Below are positions 32,280 through 41,070 of a DNA stretch of 64,000 bases, one piece after another (position 1 is the first letter of the stretch; each line of letters starts with the position of its first letter). The notes beneath the pieces were generated by a model. It made no database searches and was not told the DNA's origin. It saw only the letters and a program-made list of their open reading frames with translations. The position numbers were made by a program, and so were the translations under genes. The stretch is from Kordia algicida OT-1 (GTDB lineage Bacteria > Bacteroidota > Bacteroidia > Flavobacteriales > Flavobacteriaceae). Location of the stretch: assembly GCF_000154725.1 (NCBI RefSeq), contig NZ_DS544873.1:3695339-3759338 (forward strand), written 5' to 3'.

Positions 32280-32311
32280 AGCGCAATTTCATCAGAAACT
32301 GCACTTTTTTT
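32280..32311 (+). terminator. Intrinsic terminator
   Basis: AGCGCAATTTC-ATCA-GAAACTGCACT hairpin (9 of 11 pairs) followed by seven T. It sits 31 bp after the detached DUF4249 tail rather than after the intact gene. Confidence 0.75.
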
Positions 32312-32449
32312 ATGGGAAAACAAGTCTTTCACAAAAAATGTAAACTGTATATTATCAGCCGTAAAAAACTTTTTCACAAAAAATGCAACCTTTCAAAAAT
32401 TTGGTTGTCTATACTAAAAACAACAATCGTCACCATATTTTAATCCATA

Positions 32450-32983
32450 GTGAGCAACGCTATCTTATTTACACATAAAGAGCTTATAGAAAAGAGCAAG
32501 CTAGGAAACCGTAAAATGCAATACCAACTGTATTCATTATACGTTGATGCTATGTTTAATGTGAGTATTCGGATGGTAAAAATAAAAGAAGATGCGGAAG
32601 ATATAGTACAAGACAGTTTTGTTGATGCGTTCAAAAACCTTGAATCCTTCAAATACGAAAGCACCTTTGGTTCTTGGCTAAAACGAATTGTCATCAACAA
32701 AAGCATCAACTATTTAAAAGTAAAACGAATTCCGCTAGTTGCTATAGAAGATCAAGAATATTGGATTTCGGAAACAGAAGAACTCAAACCAACACAGTTA
32801 GATATAAGTAAAATAAAAAATGCCATTCAGCAATTGCCAAACGGCTATCAAACCATTATCAATCTTTATCTCATAGAAGGTTACGATCATACAGAAATAG
32901 GAGACATTTTAGAAATCAGTGTATCAACTTCAAAATCGCAATATCACAGAGCAAAAAAGAAGTTAATCCAATTAATCAATTGA
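32450..32983 (+). CDS. ECF-type RNA polymerase sigma factor
   Basis: A 177-residue sigma-70-family (ECF) factor. Region 2 is visible as YVDAMFNVSIRMVKIKEDAEDIVQDSFVDAF with FGSWLKRIVINKSINYL, and region 4 as LPNGYQTIINLYLIEGYDHTEIGDIL with the helix-turn-helix ISVSTSKSQYHRAKKKL. The start is GTG at 32450; no ATG lies close enough to give a full region 2. The next gene starts 2 bp after the stop and has an anti-sigma layout, so this is a sigma/anti-sigma pair followed by two envelope genes. The inducing signal is unknown. Confidence 0.9.
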   Translation: MSNAILFTHKELIEKSKLGNRKMQYQLYSLYVDAMFNVSIRMVKIKEDAEDIVQDSFVDAFKNLESFKYESTFGSWLKRIVINKSINYLKVKRIPLVAIEDQEYWISETEELKPTQLDISKIKNAIQQLPNGYQTIINLYLIEGYDHTEIGDILEISVSTSKSQYHRAKKKLIQLIN

Positions 32984-32985
32984 TT

Positions 32986-33531
32986 ATGAAAGACGAATTA
33001 AAAAACTACATACAATCCCACAAAAACCAATTCGACGATCATTCCATAAATGAAGTTGACAAGCTAGCTTTATGGGAAAAAATCAGTGAACAATTGCCTG
33101 AAACACCTAAAAAAGGAATTCCATTATGGAAAAAAGCTTCTTTTAGAGTTGCCGCAGCTATTGTGTTGCTTTTTGGTTGCCTGTTTCTATATTTCAACAC
33201 CAATAAAACAGCAGGCGAATACGATATGGTAAGTGACGAATTTCGTCAAATAGATACACATTACAAATCATTGGTGCAAAATCAAATACAACTGGTAAAA
33301 ACGAGTGCCAACCTTTCCAAACAAGAACAAGAAGCCTTTTTAAGCCATATTGATACGCTAGACAAAGAATACATAAAACTAAAAAAAGAACTCAAACAAG
33401 GTGTTAATAATCAACTCATTATAGAAGCTATTATCAATAATTACAGAAAAAAAATTCAACTTATGGAAGATCTTTTACGCAGATCGTATCCAGTTCAAAA
33501 TACCGCAGACGATGGCGAGCTCATTTTATAA
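32986..33531 (+). CDS. Putative membrane-bound anti-sigma factor
   Basis: A 181-residue single-pass membrane protein. A ~50-residue cytoplasmic part (MKDELKNYIQSHKNQFDDHSI onward) precedes one membrane helix at about 53-70 (VAAAIVLLFGCLFLYF), and the extracytoplasmic part is a helical, Lys/Gln-rich coiled coil (about 85-170). The position directly behind an ECF sigma gene and the topology point to an anti-sigma factor, though no zinc-binding HxxxCxxC motif is present. The start is ATG 32986 (an in-frame TTG at 32980 is rejected). Its 3' end overlaps the next gene by 20 bp. Confidence 0.75.
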   Translation: MKDELKNYIQSHKNQFDDHSINEVDKLALWEKISEQLPETPKKGIPLWKKASFRVAAAIVLLFGCLFLYFNTNKTAGEYDMVSDEFRQIDTHYKSLVQNQIQLVKTSANLSKQEQEAFLSHIDTLDKEYIKLKKELKQGVNNQLIIEAIINNYRKKIQLMEDLLRRSYPVQNTADDGELIL

Positions 33532-34585
33532 AACCGTACTTATTGGTGTAGTGTGTTTGCTTTCGTTTCAAAGTACGCTCGCACAACACAAACGCACCAA
33601 AGAAATCAAAGAAACGCATGCATTCAGTAATGAAAGCAAACTGTATTTAGAAAATAAGTACGGCGATATCTTTGTAAGCGGTTGGGAGAAAAACAGTATT
33701 GAAATTATCGTCAATATTGAAGCCGAGAGCAAAAATGCAGAAAAATCTGAAAAACTCCTGAACCGCGTAAAAACATCTATCATTCTTACCGATACAGAAC
33801 TCAAACTGACATCAACAATTGCTAAAAAAGAAGGTGGATTTCTCGGACGATTAGATCCGTTTAAAAATGAAAAAACAAAAATAAACTACACCATATATAT
33901 GCCCAAAAAGGCAATGATGGAAGTCTACAATACCTATGGTAATATTATTATTTCTGATTGGAATGGAGCGTTGAAAGCAAATATAGAACATGGAAAAATG
34001 CAACTTTCAAGCGCTATTCAAAATGCAGATATTACGATAAAATTTGGCAAACTCAACGCGATCAATTTAGAAGCATCAACAGTAAAAGCAAATGATGCAA
34101 CGCTGACAATTCATAACGGAAACGATTTAAAAATAACGTCTGACGGTTCAGAAATGACGCTGAACAACATGAAAAATTTGGAATTAAATTCGAACAAAGA
34201 CAATACAGACATCTTAAAAGTGGATGGAATTTCAGGAAGCATTAAACACTCAAAAACATTTTTGAAAAATCTCGGAGGAAAAACCATACTCGATTTATAT
34301 TATGGCGAATTGCGTGTGCTAAAACACATTACGACATCGCCAGAAATCAACATCAATCAAAAAGAATCGGAAGTATACATCAACATTTCAGACATCAATT
34401 TCACTTTCAAAGCAAAACTCGAACAAGGTGTATTGCGCATTCCAAAAACTATGAATAACATAGAAAGCGAAATCATAGACCGAAAAGACAAAATAAGACG
34501 CATAAGCGCATCATATGGCGCAAAAAACAACGGAACCATTACCTGTACAGGTTACAAAGGCGTAATCTTATTAAAAGAATTATAA
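33512..34585 (+). CDS. Secreted DUF4097-type beta-repeat protein
   Basis: A 357-residue protein with a signal peptide (MASSFYKTVLIGVVCLLSFQSTLAQ). The mature part has the repeated short strands of DUF4097/GIN-like folds (LYLENKYGDIFVSGWEKNSI, MEVYNTYGNIIISDWNG, LKANIEHGKMQLSSA, KFGKLNAINLEAS, DLYYGELRVLK). It is probably a right-handed beta-helix on the periplasmic or outer surface. The function is unknown; Bacteroidota often place such genes behind ECF sigma/anti-sigma pairs, suggesting a sensory or stress role. Translationally coupled to the anti-sigma gene by overlap. Confidence 0.8.
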   Translation: MASSFYKTVLIGVVCLLSFQSTLAQHKRTKEIKETHAFSNESKLYLENKYGDIFVSGWEKNSIEIIVNIEAESKNAEKSEKLLNRVKTSIILTDTELKLTSTIAKKEGGFLGRLDPFKNEKTKINYTIYMPKKAMMEVYNTYGNIIISDWNGALKANIEHGKMQLSSAIQNADITIKFGKLNAINLEASTVKANDATLTIHNGNDLKITSDGSEMTLNNMKNLELNSNKDNTDILKVDGISGSIKHSKTFLKNLGGKTILDLYYGELRVLKHITTSPEININQKESEVYINISDINFTFKAKLEQGVLRIPKTMNNIESEIIDRKDKIRRISASYGAKNNGTITCTGYKGVILLKEL

Positions 34586-34611
34586 AAGCAACAAACGAAA
34601 AACTCATAAAA

Positions 34612-35283
34612 ATGAAGAAGTTAATCACTGTAGTATTCACACTATTCATTTTCAATATACTCACAGCACAAACCAACGAAACCGAAGATTATGTCGAATT
34701 TGACGATCGGAAAAACATTGTACACGGCGTCTATTTGGGATTTACACCGCAATACGGAAGAATTTCCAACGAAGATGCAGGAGTTTTCAATCTAAAATTA
34801 GCGTATGTAGCCAACAGAAAATTTGAAATTGGACTCTCAGGAAGCGCATTTTTCAGTTCGCAACCCAATAATACCAATGTTTACAGAGGCGATGAGGTAT
34901 TTTTAGTGGGCGCTTATGGCGGATTGCACTTAGAACCAATTCTATTTGGAAACAGATTTATAAGTGTATCATTTCCACTAATGATTGGTGGCGGTGGCAT
35001 TACCATACTTGAAAAAAAGGCAAACGGCGACTTTGATGAAACACCTTTGGAAAATGACACGTACGATTACGATTCCTTTTTCATTGTAGAACCTGGCGTA
35101 AACATATTGTACAACATTTCACGCTTTGTACAAATAGAAACAGGTGTGCGCTATCGTATCTCAGAATCGTTTCAATTGCCGTTTTATGAAAAAGACAATA
35201 TCAAAGGATTTTCTGTGGGAATGGGAATAAAAATTGGAATCTTTAATATGGGAAGAAAGAAAAAAATAAAAGATAAATTTTAG
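34612..35283 (+). CDS. Outer-membrane beta-barrel protein
   Basis: A 223-residue protein with a signal peptide ([20 protein letters not shown]). Alternating strands such as GVYLGFTPQYGRIS, NLKLAYVANRKFEIGLSGSAFF, VFLVGAYGGLHLEPI, ISVSFPLMIGGGGIT, FFIVEPGVNILYNIS and FVQIETGVRYRIS indicate an 8- to 10-stranded outer-membrane barrel. The final strand, GFSVGMGIKIGIFNM, is followed by a short basic tail GRKKKIKDKF, which is unusual because barrels usually end on the aromatic strand. It is the last gene of the sigma/anti-sigma/DUF4097 cluster. Confidence 0.72.
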   Translation: MKKLITVVFTLFIFNILTAQTNETEDYVEFDDRKNIVHGVYLGFTPQYGRISNEDAGVFNLKLAYVANRKFEIGLSGSAFFSSQPNNTNVYRGDEVFLVGAYGGLHLEPILFGNRFISVSFPLMIGGGGITILEKKANGDFDETPLENDTYDYDSFFIVEPGVNILYNISRFVQIETGVRYRISESFQLPFYEKDNIKGFSVGMGIKIGIFNMGRKKKIKDKF

Positions 35284-35400
35284 AGCAATACGTTCAAAAT
35301 AGGCACAAAAAAACCTCGGCAATAAAAAGATATTACCGAGGGAAGAAAAACTAGTAAATAGGTTTTGAGATGTATTTTCTTTTTCCCGAATTCTGTGAGA

Positions 35401-35429
35401 CAACTATCGAAATAGTTGTTTTTCTTTTT
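35401..35429 (+). terminator. Intrinsic terminator
   Basis: CAACTAT-CGAA-ATAGTTG followed by TTTTTCTTTTT; about 120 bp after the beta-barrel gene stop. Confidence 0.75.
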
Positions 35430-35643
35430 CATAGCATTCTTTTCCCATCCTAATTTTTTTGTTCAGTTAAAAAAAAGGGCAACAAAGACTTTAGCCTCGA
35501 TCTCAATAGCTTTGCTGCCGCTTTATTTTCAACTAATAAAAAACCGACTTAATTGAACTTAATTTGTTTTATGAACGTGTTAGAAATGTTAAATTTCTAA
35601 GTAATTGATATTTTTTCGTTGCTTAATTTGTTGATAAAACAGG

Positions 35644-35651
35644 TAACTTTG
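35644..35651 (+). promoter_or_regulatory. -7 box (TAACTTTG) upstream of fecI-type gene
   Basis: TAACTTTG fits TAnnTTTG; a TTG lies 22 bp upstream at 35619. A second candidate, TAGTTTTG, is at 35699-35706, 27 bp before the ATG but without a -33 box. Which one is used is undecided. Confidence 0.45.
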
Positions 35652-35733
35652 AAAATACCCTACCAATTATTTAAAAAAAATTTAAAAATAAATTTACGTA
35701 GTTTTGAAAATCCAAAAAATGAATCGTTAATCA

Positions 35734-36246
35734 ATGGCTACAGAAGAAAAATCTGTTTGTGAATCAAAACACTACGAAACCATCTTTAATACACATGCCG
35801 AAACACTTCGGAATTTTGTGTATTACAAATGTGGTAGTGAGCAACAAGCAGAAGATATTGTACAAGAAGCATTCATCAAACTTTGGAAAAACTGTGCAAA
35901 GGTAATTTACACAAAAGCCAAATCGTATTTATTTACCGTTGCCAACAATATGTTTCTAAATGAAGTAGCGCATCAAAAAGTTGTGCTCAAATACAAACAG
36001 CAAAAGGGAAGTAGTGTTTCAAACGAAACTCCAGAATTTGTGTTGCAACAAAAAGAATTCCAAGAAAAGCTACAACGCACCATTGCAAAACTACCAGAAG
36101 GACAACGTGAAGTGTTCTTACTCAACAGAATAGACAAAAAAACATATGTTGAAATTGCAGAAATCATTGGACTTTCTGTAAAAGCTGTCGAGAAGCGAAT
36201 GCACAAAGCATTGGTAACTTTGCGAAAAGAAATAGGAAATATTTAA
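35734..36246 (+). CDS. FecI-type ECF sigma factor
   Basis: A 170-residue ECF sigma factor of the Bacteroidota FecI-like group. Region 2: FNTHAETLRNFVYYKCGSEQQAEDIVQEAFIKLWKNC and YLFTVANNMFLNEVAHQKV. Region 4: LPEGQREVFLLNRIDKKTYVEIAEIIGLSVKAVEKRMHKAL in separate helices. It is followed after 53 bp by a FecR-type anti-sigma gene and then an STN-containing TonB receptor, the classic cell-surface signalling triad. The gene is flanked by an 11-bp inverted repeat (AAATACCCTAC before, GTAGGGTATTT after). Confidence 0.93.
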   Translation: MATEEKSVCESKHYETIFNTHAETLRNFVYYKCGSEQQAEDIVQEAFIKLWKNCAKVIYTKAKSYLFTVANNMFLNEVAHQKVVLKYKQQKGSSVSNETPEFVLQQKEFQEKLQRTIAKLPEGQREVFLLNRIDKKTYVEIAEIIGLSVKAVEKRMHKALVTLRKEIGNI

Positions 36247-36299
36247 AAAAAAGTAGGGTATTTCAGTTGGAAACTGTTTAATAACCGAATCAAATAAAA

Positions 36300-37217
36300 A
36301 TGATGAAAGAAAAAAATGATGATACGTTTTTAGCAAGATGGCTTGCTGATACACTCACAGAAGAAGAAAAACTTCGGTTTGAAAATTCTGAGGAATATCA
36401 GGACTATCTGCATATCATTGAAAGTGTTGACCTGATGGAAGCACCTTCTTTTGATAAAAAATCCGTATTGAAATCGATTCAACAGAAACAACAAATTGCT
36501 GAACCTAAAGTAAGAAAAATACGCACTTCATGGTTGTACAGTGCAGCCGCAGTAATACTCTTATTTGTAGGTTTTTCATACTTCTATGTAAACGCCGATA
36601 CCAATTTTGAAACCACTTTTGGCGACCAAATGACAGTAACTTTGCCAGATGGTTCTGAAGCAATCTTAAACGCAAAAACGACACTTTCTTACAATAAAAA
36701 CTCTTGGGACAGTAATAGAAATATTGTTTTAGATGGAGAAGCTTATTTTAAAGTTGAAAAAGGAGAAAAATTTACAGTAACCACAACTTCAGGAACTGTT
36801 GAAGTACTTGGAACACAATTTAATGTACTTACAGATGATGCTATTTTTGAAGTAAAATGTCATGAAGGAAAAGTAAAAGTAACTTCCAAAAATCAAGAAA
36901 CTGCAATTTTAACACAAGGAAACGCATTTTCTTTTATAAATGGCGAAACTACCTCTTGGAACTTCAACACCAATGATGCATCGTGGAGAGATGGCGAAAG
37001 TAACTTTAGGGAAATGCCTATAAAACATGTTATTACAGCTTTACAAGATCAATACGGAGTACAATTTAATGTTGATTCAATAGACACAAAGCAACGTTTT
37101 ACAGGAACATTTTCACACAAAAACCTAAAACTTGCACTTCGAACAGTTTTTGTTCCTATGGAAATTTCATATACTTTTAAGGACGAAAAAACAGTTATTC
37201 TTAAAAAAGCGAAATAA
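36300..37217 (+). CDS. FecR-family anti-sigma/sigma-regulator
   Basis: A 305-residue membrane regulator. A cytoplasmic N-terminal part (about 1-75, FLARWLADTLTEEEKLRFENSE) would hold the sigma factor. One membrane helix lies at about 78-96 (WLYSAAAVILLFVGFSYFYV), then the periplasmic FecR domain (TFGDQMTVTLPDGSEAILNA ... GEAYFKVEKGEKFTV ... VEVLGTQFNV) and a C-terminal DUF4974-like end (MPIKHVITALQDQYGVQFNV ... ALRTVFVPMEISY). It relays ligand binding by the TonB receptor to the sigma factor. Two adjacent ATG codons (36300, 36303) are possible starts. Confidence 0.93.
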   Translation: MMKEKNDDTFLARWLADTLTEEEKLRFENSEEYQDYLHIIESVDLMEAPSFDKKSVLKSIQQKQQIAEPKVRKIRTSWLYSAAAVILLFVGFSYFYVNADTNFETTFGDQMTVTLPDGSEAILNAKTTLSYNKNSWDSNRNIVLDGEAYFKVEKGEKFTVTTTSGTVEVLGTQFNVLTDDAIFEVKCHEGKVKVTSKNQETAILTQGNAFSFINGETTSWNFNTNDASWRDGESNFREMPIKHVITALQDQYGVQFNVDSIDTKQRFTGTFSHKNLKLALRTVFVPMEISYTFKDEKTVILKKAK

Positions 37218-37274
37218 TCAACCCTTTTTTACGACAAAAAAGGAATCGCACAATGGAATTTTACCGTTACGTCT

Positions 37275-39875
37275 ATGAAAAGTGTCATAAGTGTTGTCTT
37301 ACTGTTCATCACACATGCATTGTTAGCCCAAAACAATGTGTCGCTTTCGTTTGAAAAAGAACCACTTCAAGACGCCTTAACAACGATAGAAAAAGCCTTT
37401 GATGTAAAATTTTCCTATAAAGCAGAACTCGCAGAAGGAAAAATAATTACGCTTACGCTGAAAGATGCTTCACTCAATACCGTTTTTCAACGTTTACAAG
37501 AAATAGTTCCTATCGTATTCGAAAAAGTAAACGAACGTTACTACGTCATCAGAAACCAATCGCAAGCAGGAAAAATTCGTATATGTGGCGTTTTGGTCGA
37601 TTCCAAAAGTCAATTGCCTATCGTAGAAGCTTCTGTTGTAAACATATCGCAATACAAAGGAACTGTCACCAACAATAATGGACGATTCGAATTATTTTTA
37701 GCATTTCCTTCCGATACTATTGAAGTTCGTTTCTTAGGCTACAAAACCAAACGACTAATTGCTAAAGAATTGCAAAAAAATCCTTGCGAAAAAGTTTCTA
37801 TGGAAGCCGATCAGTACGACTTAGGAACGGTTTTAATAAGCAACTATCTTACCTCAGGAATCAACAAAAAAACAGATGGTGCATTGTCATTATCGCCTTC
37901 AAAACTCGGAATTCTTCCCGGACTTACAGAACCAGATGTATTACAAAGCATTCAACTCTTACCAGGAATTCAAAGTCCTAACGAAACTGCTTCAGGATTA
38001 TTCATTCGTGGTGGGACGCCCGATCAAAACCTAATTTTATGGGATGGCATAAAAATGTATCACTCTGGACATTTTTTCGGATTAATTTCTGCCTTCAATC
38101 CGTACGTAATAGAAGAAGTTTCTGTATACAAAAGCGGAACCGAAACGCGTTATGGAGATCGTATTTCGGGAGTTATTGACATTCAAACAGACACCAAAGT
38201 GCCTGAAAAACTATCTGGCGGATTTGGGTTTAATATGACACATGCTGACGCATATTTAAAAATACCAATTGCTAAAAACTTTGGTGTTACAGTTTCTGCG
38301 CGACGCGCTTTTACAGATGTCTGGGAAACGTTTACCTACAACAACTTTTCAGAACGTGTATTTCAAAACACAAAAATTACCAAAAGCTCCGAAATCATTG
38401 AAAATGTATTCTCTGAAACTGAAAACAGGTTCTTTTTTACAGATTACACCATAAAATTTATTGGAAAACTCTCCGATAAAGATGAGGTAATGTTAAGTAC
38501 TTTGCGAACAAAAAATGAACTTGATTTTACCTCAGAAATAGAACTATTTGAAGAAACATCACGCGATCAACTAAGCATTCGCAATGCAGGGTTTAGCGGA
38601 TTTTGGAAACGCCAGTGGAGTCCTAATTTCTCGCATACGTTAGATGCATATTATTCTCGATTTGACTTTGATTACTTAGGAACTTTTAGAGGAGACATTG
38701 TAGAAATTACGGAGCAAGATCAAAAACGAAACAAAATAAAAGACATTGGACTTGCCTACAACACAACTTGGAAAATAGACGAAAAACGAAGCTTACAATC
38801 AGGATATCAATTTTCATCCAATGATGTCTCGTTTGGTTTTTCTGGTTTTAGAGGCACGGAAGATGGTGTCACTACATACGATGCAGGAGAGGAAAACATC
38901 AACAATTCACACGCAGCATTTACATCATTCAAATACAACAACAAAAATGAATTGATTATCAATGCAGGTTTACGAATGAACTATTTTAGTACTACAAAAC
39001 GTGCGTTTTTTGAACCGAGATTGTACATCGAGAAAAAACTCAACAAACGTTTTAGTATTAACTTTTCAGGAGAACTCAAACACCAAGCGGTTAGTCAAAT
39101 TTTAGAATTCAATACAGCAAACTTTGGCTTGGAAAATCAAGTGTGGGCAATTGCCAATGGTGATGAATTTCCAATACTAAAAAGCAGGCAAATTTCAGCA
39201 GGAGTTTTATTCAATAAAAAAGGCTGGCGTATAGACTTAGATGCGTATTACAAAAACATTTCGGGACTTACATCTTTCAACAGAAGTTTTGGAAACACCA
39301 GTGTTTTAGAAACCTTTACAGAAGGAAAAAGTAACATATACGGAGTAGATGTGCTCATTGAAAAAAAGATCAACGATTACCAAACGTGGATGAGCTATTC
39401 ATACACAGATAACAAATTTGAATTCTCGCTCATTAACAACGGACTTACATTTCCTGGGAACTACGACATTCGTCATTACTTCCGTTGGGCGCATTCGTAC
39501 ACCATAAACAACTTTAAATTCTCTTTAGGTTGGAATTACCGCACAGGAACGCCATACACGCCTGTAACATCGCAAACGCAAGCCAATGGAGACTTATTCG
39601 TATTTATTGGAGATACGAATAGTACGCGTATTCCTGACTATCATCGTTTGGATTTCTCAGGAACGTACACGTTTAACTTTGACAAAAAGAACAATTGGAA
39701 AGGGAAAATAGGATTTTCACTGCTCAATATCTACGATCGTAAAAACTTGCTAGAACGATATTACGAAATTCGTCCGTTCCTAAATCAAGATGATAATGTG
39801 CAATTTCGTCTAGAAACCGTTGATAAATTTTCGTTAGGCTTAACGCCGAATTTAGTATTTAGAGTAGATTTTTAG
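37275..39875 (+). CDS. STN-domain TonB-dependent transducer-receptor
   Basis: An 866-residue outer-membrane receptor. The signal peptide (MKSVISVVLLFITHALLAQ) is followed by an STN signalling domain (about 20-92, VSLSFEKEPLQDALTTIEKAF ... FEKVNERYYVI), which contacts FecR in the periplasm. A CarboxypepD-reg-like module comes next (about 98-172), then a plug (about 195-300, DVLQSIQLLPGIQSPNETASGLFIRGG) and the barrel, ending LGLTPNLVFRVDF. It lacks a SusD partner, so the ligand may be a siderophore-type or peptide-type molecule rather than a glycan; this is inference. It closes the FecI/FecR/receptor operon. Confidence 0.93.
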   Translation: MKSVISVVLLFITHALLAQNNVSLSFEKEPLQDALTTIEKAFDVKFSYKAELAEGKIITLTLKDASLNTVFQRLQEIVPIVFEKVNERYYVIRNQSQAGKIRICGVLVDSKSQLPIVEASVVNISQYKGTVTNNNGRFELFLAFPSDTIEVRFLGYKTKRLIAKELQKNPCEKVSMEADQYDLGTVLISNYLTSGINKKTDGALSLSPSKLGILPGLTEPDVLQSIQLLPGIQSPNETASGLFIRGGTPDQNLILWDGIKMYHSGHFFGLISAFNPYVIEEVSVYKSGTETRYGDRISGVIDIQTDTKVPEKLSGGFGFNMTHADAYLKIPIAKNFGVTVSARRAFTDVWETFTYNNFSERVFQNTKITKSSEIIENVFSETENRFFFTDYTIKFIGKLSDKDEVMLSTLRTKNELDFTSEIELFEETSRDQLSIRNAGFSGFWKRQWSPNFSHTLDAYYSRFDFDYLGTFRGDIVEITEQDQKRNKIKDIGLAYNTTWKIDEKRSLQSGYQFSSNDVSFGFSGFRGTEDGVTTYDAGEENINNSHAAFTSFKYNNKNELIINAGLRMNYFSTTKRAFFEPRLYIEKKLNKRFSINFSGELKHQAVSQILEFNTANFGLENQVWAIANGDEFPILKSRQISAGVLFNKKGWRIDLDAYYKNISGLTSFNRSFGNTSVLETFTEGKSNIYGVDVLIEKKINDYQTWMSYSYTDNKFEFSLINNGLTFPGNYDIRHYFRWAHSYTINNFKFSLGWNYRTGTPYTPVTSQTQANGDLFVFIGDTNSTRIPDYHRLDFSGTYTFNFDKKNNWKGKIGFSLLNIYDRKNLLERYYEIRPFLNQDDNVQFRLETVDKFSLGLTPNLVFRVDF

Positions 39876-39957
39876 GAAAAACTCAATATTGAAAGATGAA
39901 CTAATTCGTTGCAGAACGGAATCTTTATTTGTGATATTTAAAATATTCAAAACGTAT

Positions 39958-40752
39958 TTAATTTGCGATACGTTCTTCCAAATAATCAGACATACCATTC
40001 GCTAGGAATTCCACCAACGGAATATTAGAATTTTCATTTTCACAAGCAACAATCTTACTAATATATTCAAACGTATCTTTATCAGAAGTTATCTTCTTAA
40101 AAATTGGAGGACAATTATTCTTCATCAAAACAGTTCCGATAATTATTCTACAAACTCTTCCATTTCCATCAGCAAACGGATGAATTTCATTCAAAAACTG
40201 ATTATGAAAATAGCTTACAACAGTAATTAAATGATGTTCATTAGTTGTATTATCTATATTTTGGAATTTTGCATTAAAAATATCAATATAGGAAGACATA
40301 ATAACATCCAAATTATAGTGAGGTGCGTACTCTTTATTGGCAAAAAAAGGTTCTCTATATCCTATCGTTGGAATATTTCTGTATTCACCAACCAAATGAG
40401 GATTAAAATCAATTTCCCAAGCCAACTCGCTTCCCATCAAGTTTCTATGAATTTCTTTAATAGTTGTTTCTGTAAGTTCAAAAGTTTCAAATCTATTTAT
40501 CATAGATTCCAAAATATCTTTGTGATTAGAAACATCAAGCAAACTTTTCATTTTACTTTTTCTAACTAATTCTCCATTCAAAAACTTAATGGTATCTCCG
40601 TATTGCAATTTTTCATCTTCTATTTTTGAAGAATAAAAAGAATAATCGTTAATCAAACTAGACTTAAACGAACTCGTCCAATCAGAAACAGGAAACTTTT
40701 CTCTGAAACTTTCTAAAGCTGTATTAAAGCGTTGTAAGTAAGCAGAAAGCAT
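39958..40752 (-). CDS. Fic family protein (putative AMP-transferase)
   Basis: A 264-residue Fic-domain protein. The catalytic loop HPFADGNGRVCR is complete at residues 191-202 (catalytic His191), matching HPFx(D/E)GNGRxxR, so transfer of AMP or another phosphate-linked group to protein hydroxyls is expected. Near the N-terminus, SSKIEDEKL (Ser41-xxx-Glu45) resembles the class II inhibitory helix (S/T)xxxE(G/N), with Asp in place of Gly/Asn after the Glu. That points to self-inhibition rather than an obligate antitoxin. A 70-residue protein is encoded 2 bp upstream on the same strand and is probably co-expressed. Target unknown. Confidence 0.9.
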   Translation of the reverse strand: MLSAYLQRFNTALESFREKFPVSDWTSSFKSSLINDYSFYSSKIEDEKLQYGDTIKFLNGELVRKSKMKSLLDVSNHKDILESMINRFETFELTETTIKEIHRNLMGSELAWEIDFNPHLVGEYRNIPTIGYREPFFANKEYAPHYNLDVIMSSYIDIFNAKFQNIDNTTNEHHLITVVSYFHNQFLNEIHPFADGNGRVCRIIIGTVLMKNNCPPIFKKITSDKDTFEYISKIVACENENSNIPLVEFLANGMSDYLEERIAN

Positions 40753-40754
40753 CT

Positions 40755-40967
40755 TTAATCGCTATATTTAGAAAATACATAACGAACCCAATGTTTGATG
40801 TCATGAGGATATACAAATAGGACATCATTTTTTTTAACTAAAGTTTTGCCAAAGAAAAATGTATCAAAATCCAATTTAAAGGAATTTGGAATATTTTTCA
40901 CGGGAACTAAATCTTTTGTAAAAGATAATTCTTTAAGTGTCGATATGTCTGTTCTAGATATTAACAT
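40755..40967 (-). CDS. Small protein encoded just upstream of fic
   Basis: A 70-residue protein I do not recognise (MLISRTDISTLKELSFTKDLV opening, DVLFVYPHDIKHWVRYVFSKYSD ending). The start is taken as ATG 40967; an in-frame TTG at 40970 is rejected. It contains a mixed beta/alpha pattern without membrane segments or signal. Its stop is 2 bp from the Fic start, so the two are co-transcribed and probably coupled. This layout suggests a partner or regulator of the Fic protein, but no known antitoxin motif is visible. Confidence 0.55.
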   Translation of the reverse strand: MLISRTDISTLKELSFTKDLVPVKNIPNSFKLDFDTFFFGKTLVKKNDVLFVYPHDIKHWVRYVFSKYSD

Positions 40968-41070
40968 CAAATAGGTTGTGCGTACAATTTTTCAAATCGA
41001 TACAAATATAAATTAAAGATAAGTAAAATAAATAAAATAACTATTCTGTTGCTTGTCATTACATTAAAAC

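Larger units (their letters stand above)
35284..35733. other. 450-bp intergenic region with three hairpins
   Basis: No gene is seen. It holds a CCTCGG(c)AATA / TATT(a)CCGAGG hairpin (35313-35342) whose T-run is on the minus strand, a plus-strand terminator (35401-35429), a GGCAACAAAG / CTTTGCTGCC inverted repeat (35478-35519), again with the T-run (eight T) on the minus side, and promoter-like boxes of the fecI-type gene. Two minus-oriented terminator-like hairpins without a minus-strand gene are unexplained. Confidence 0.5.
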
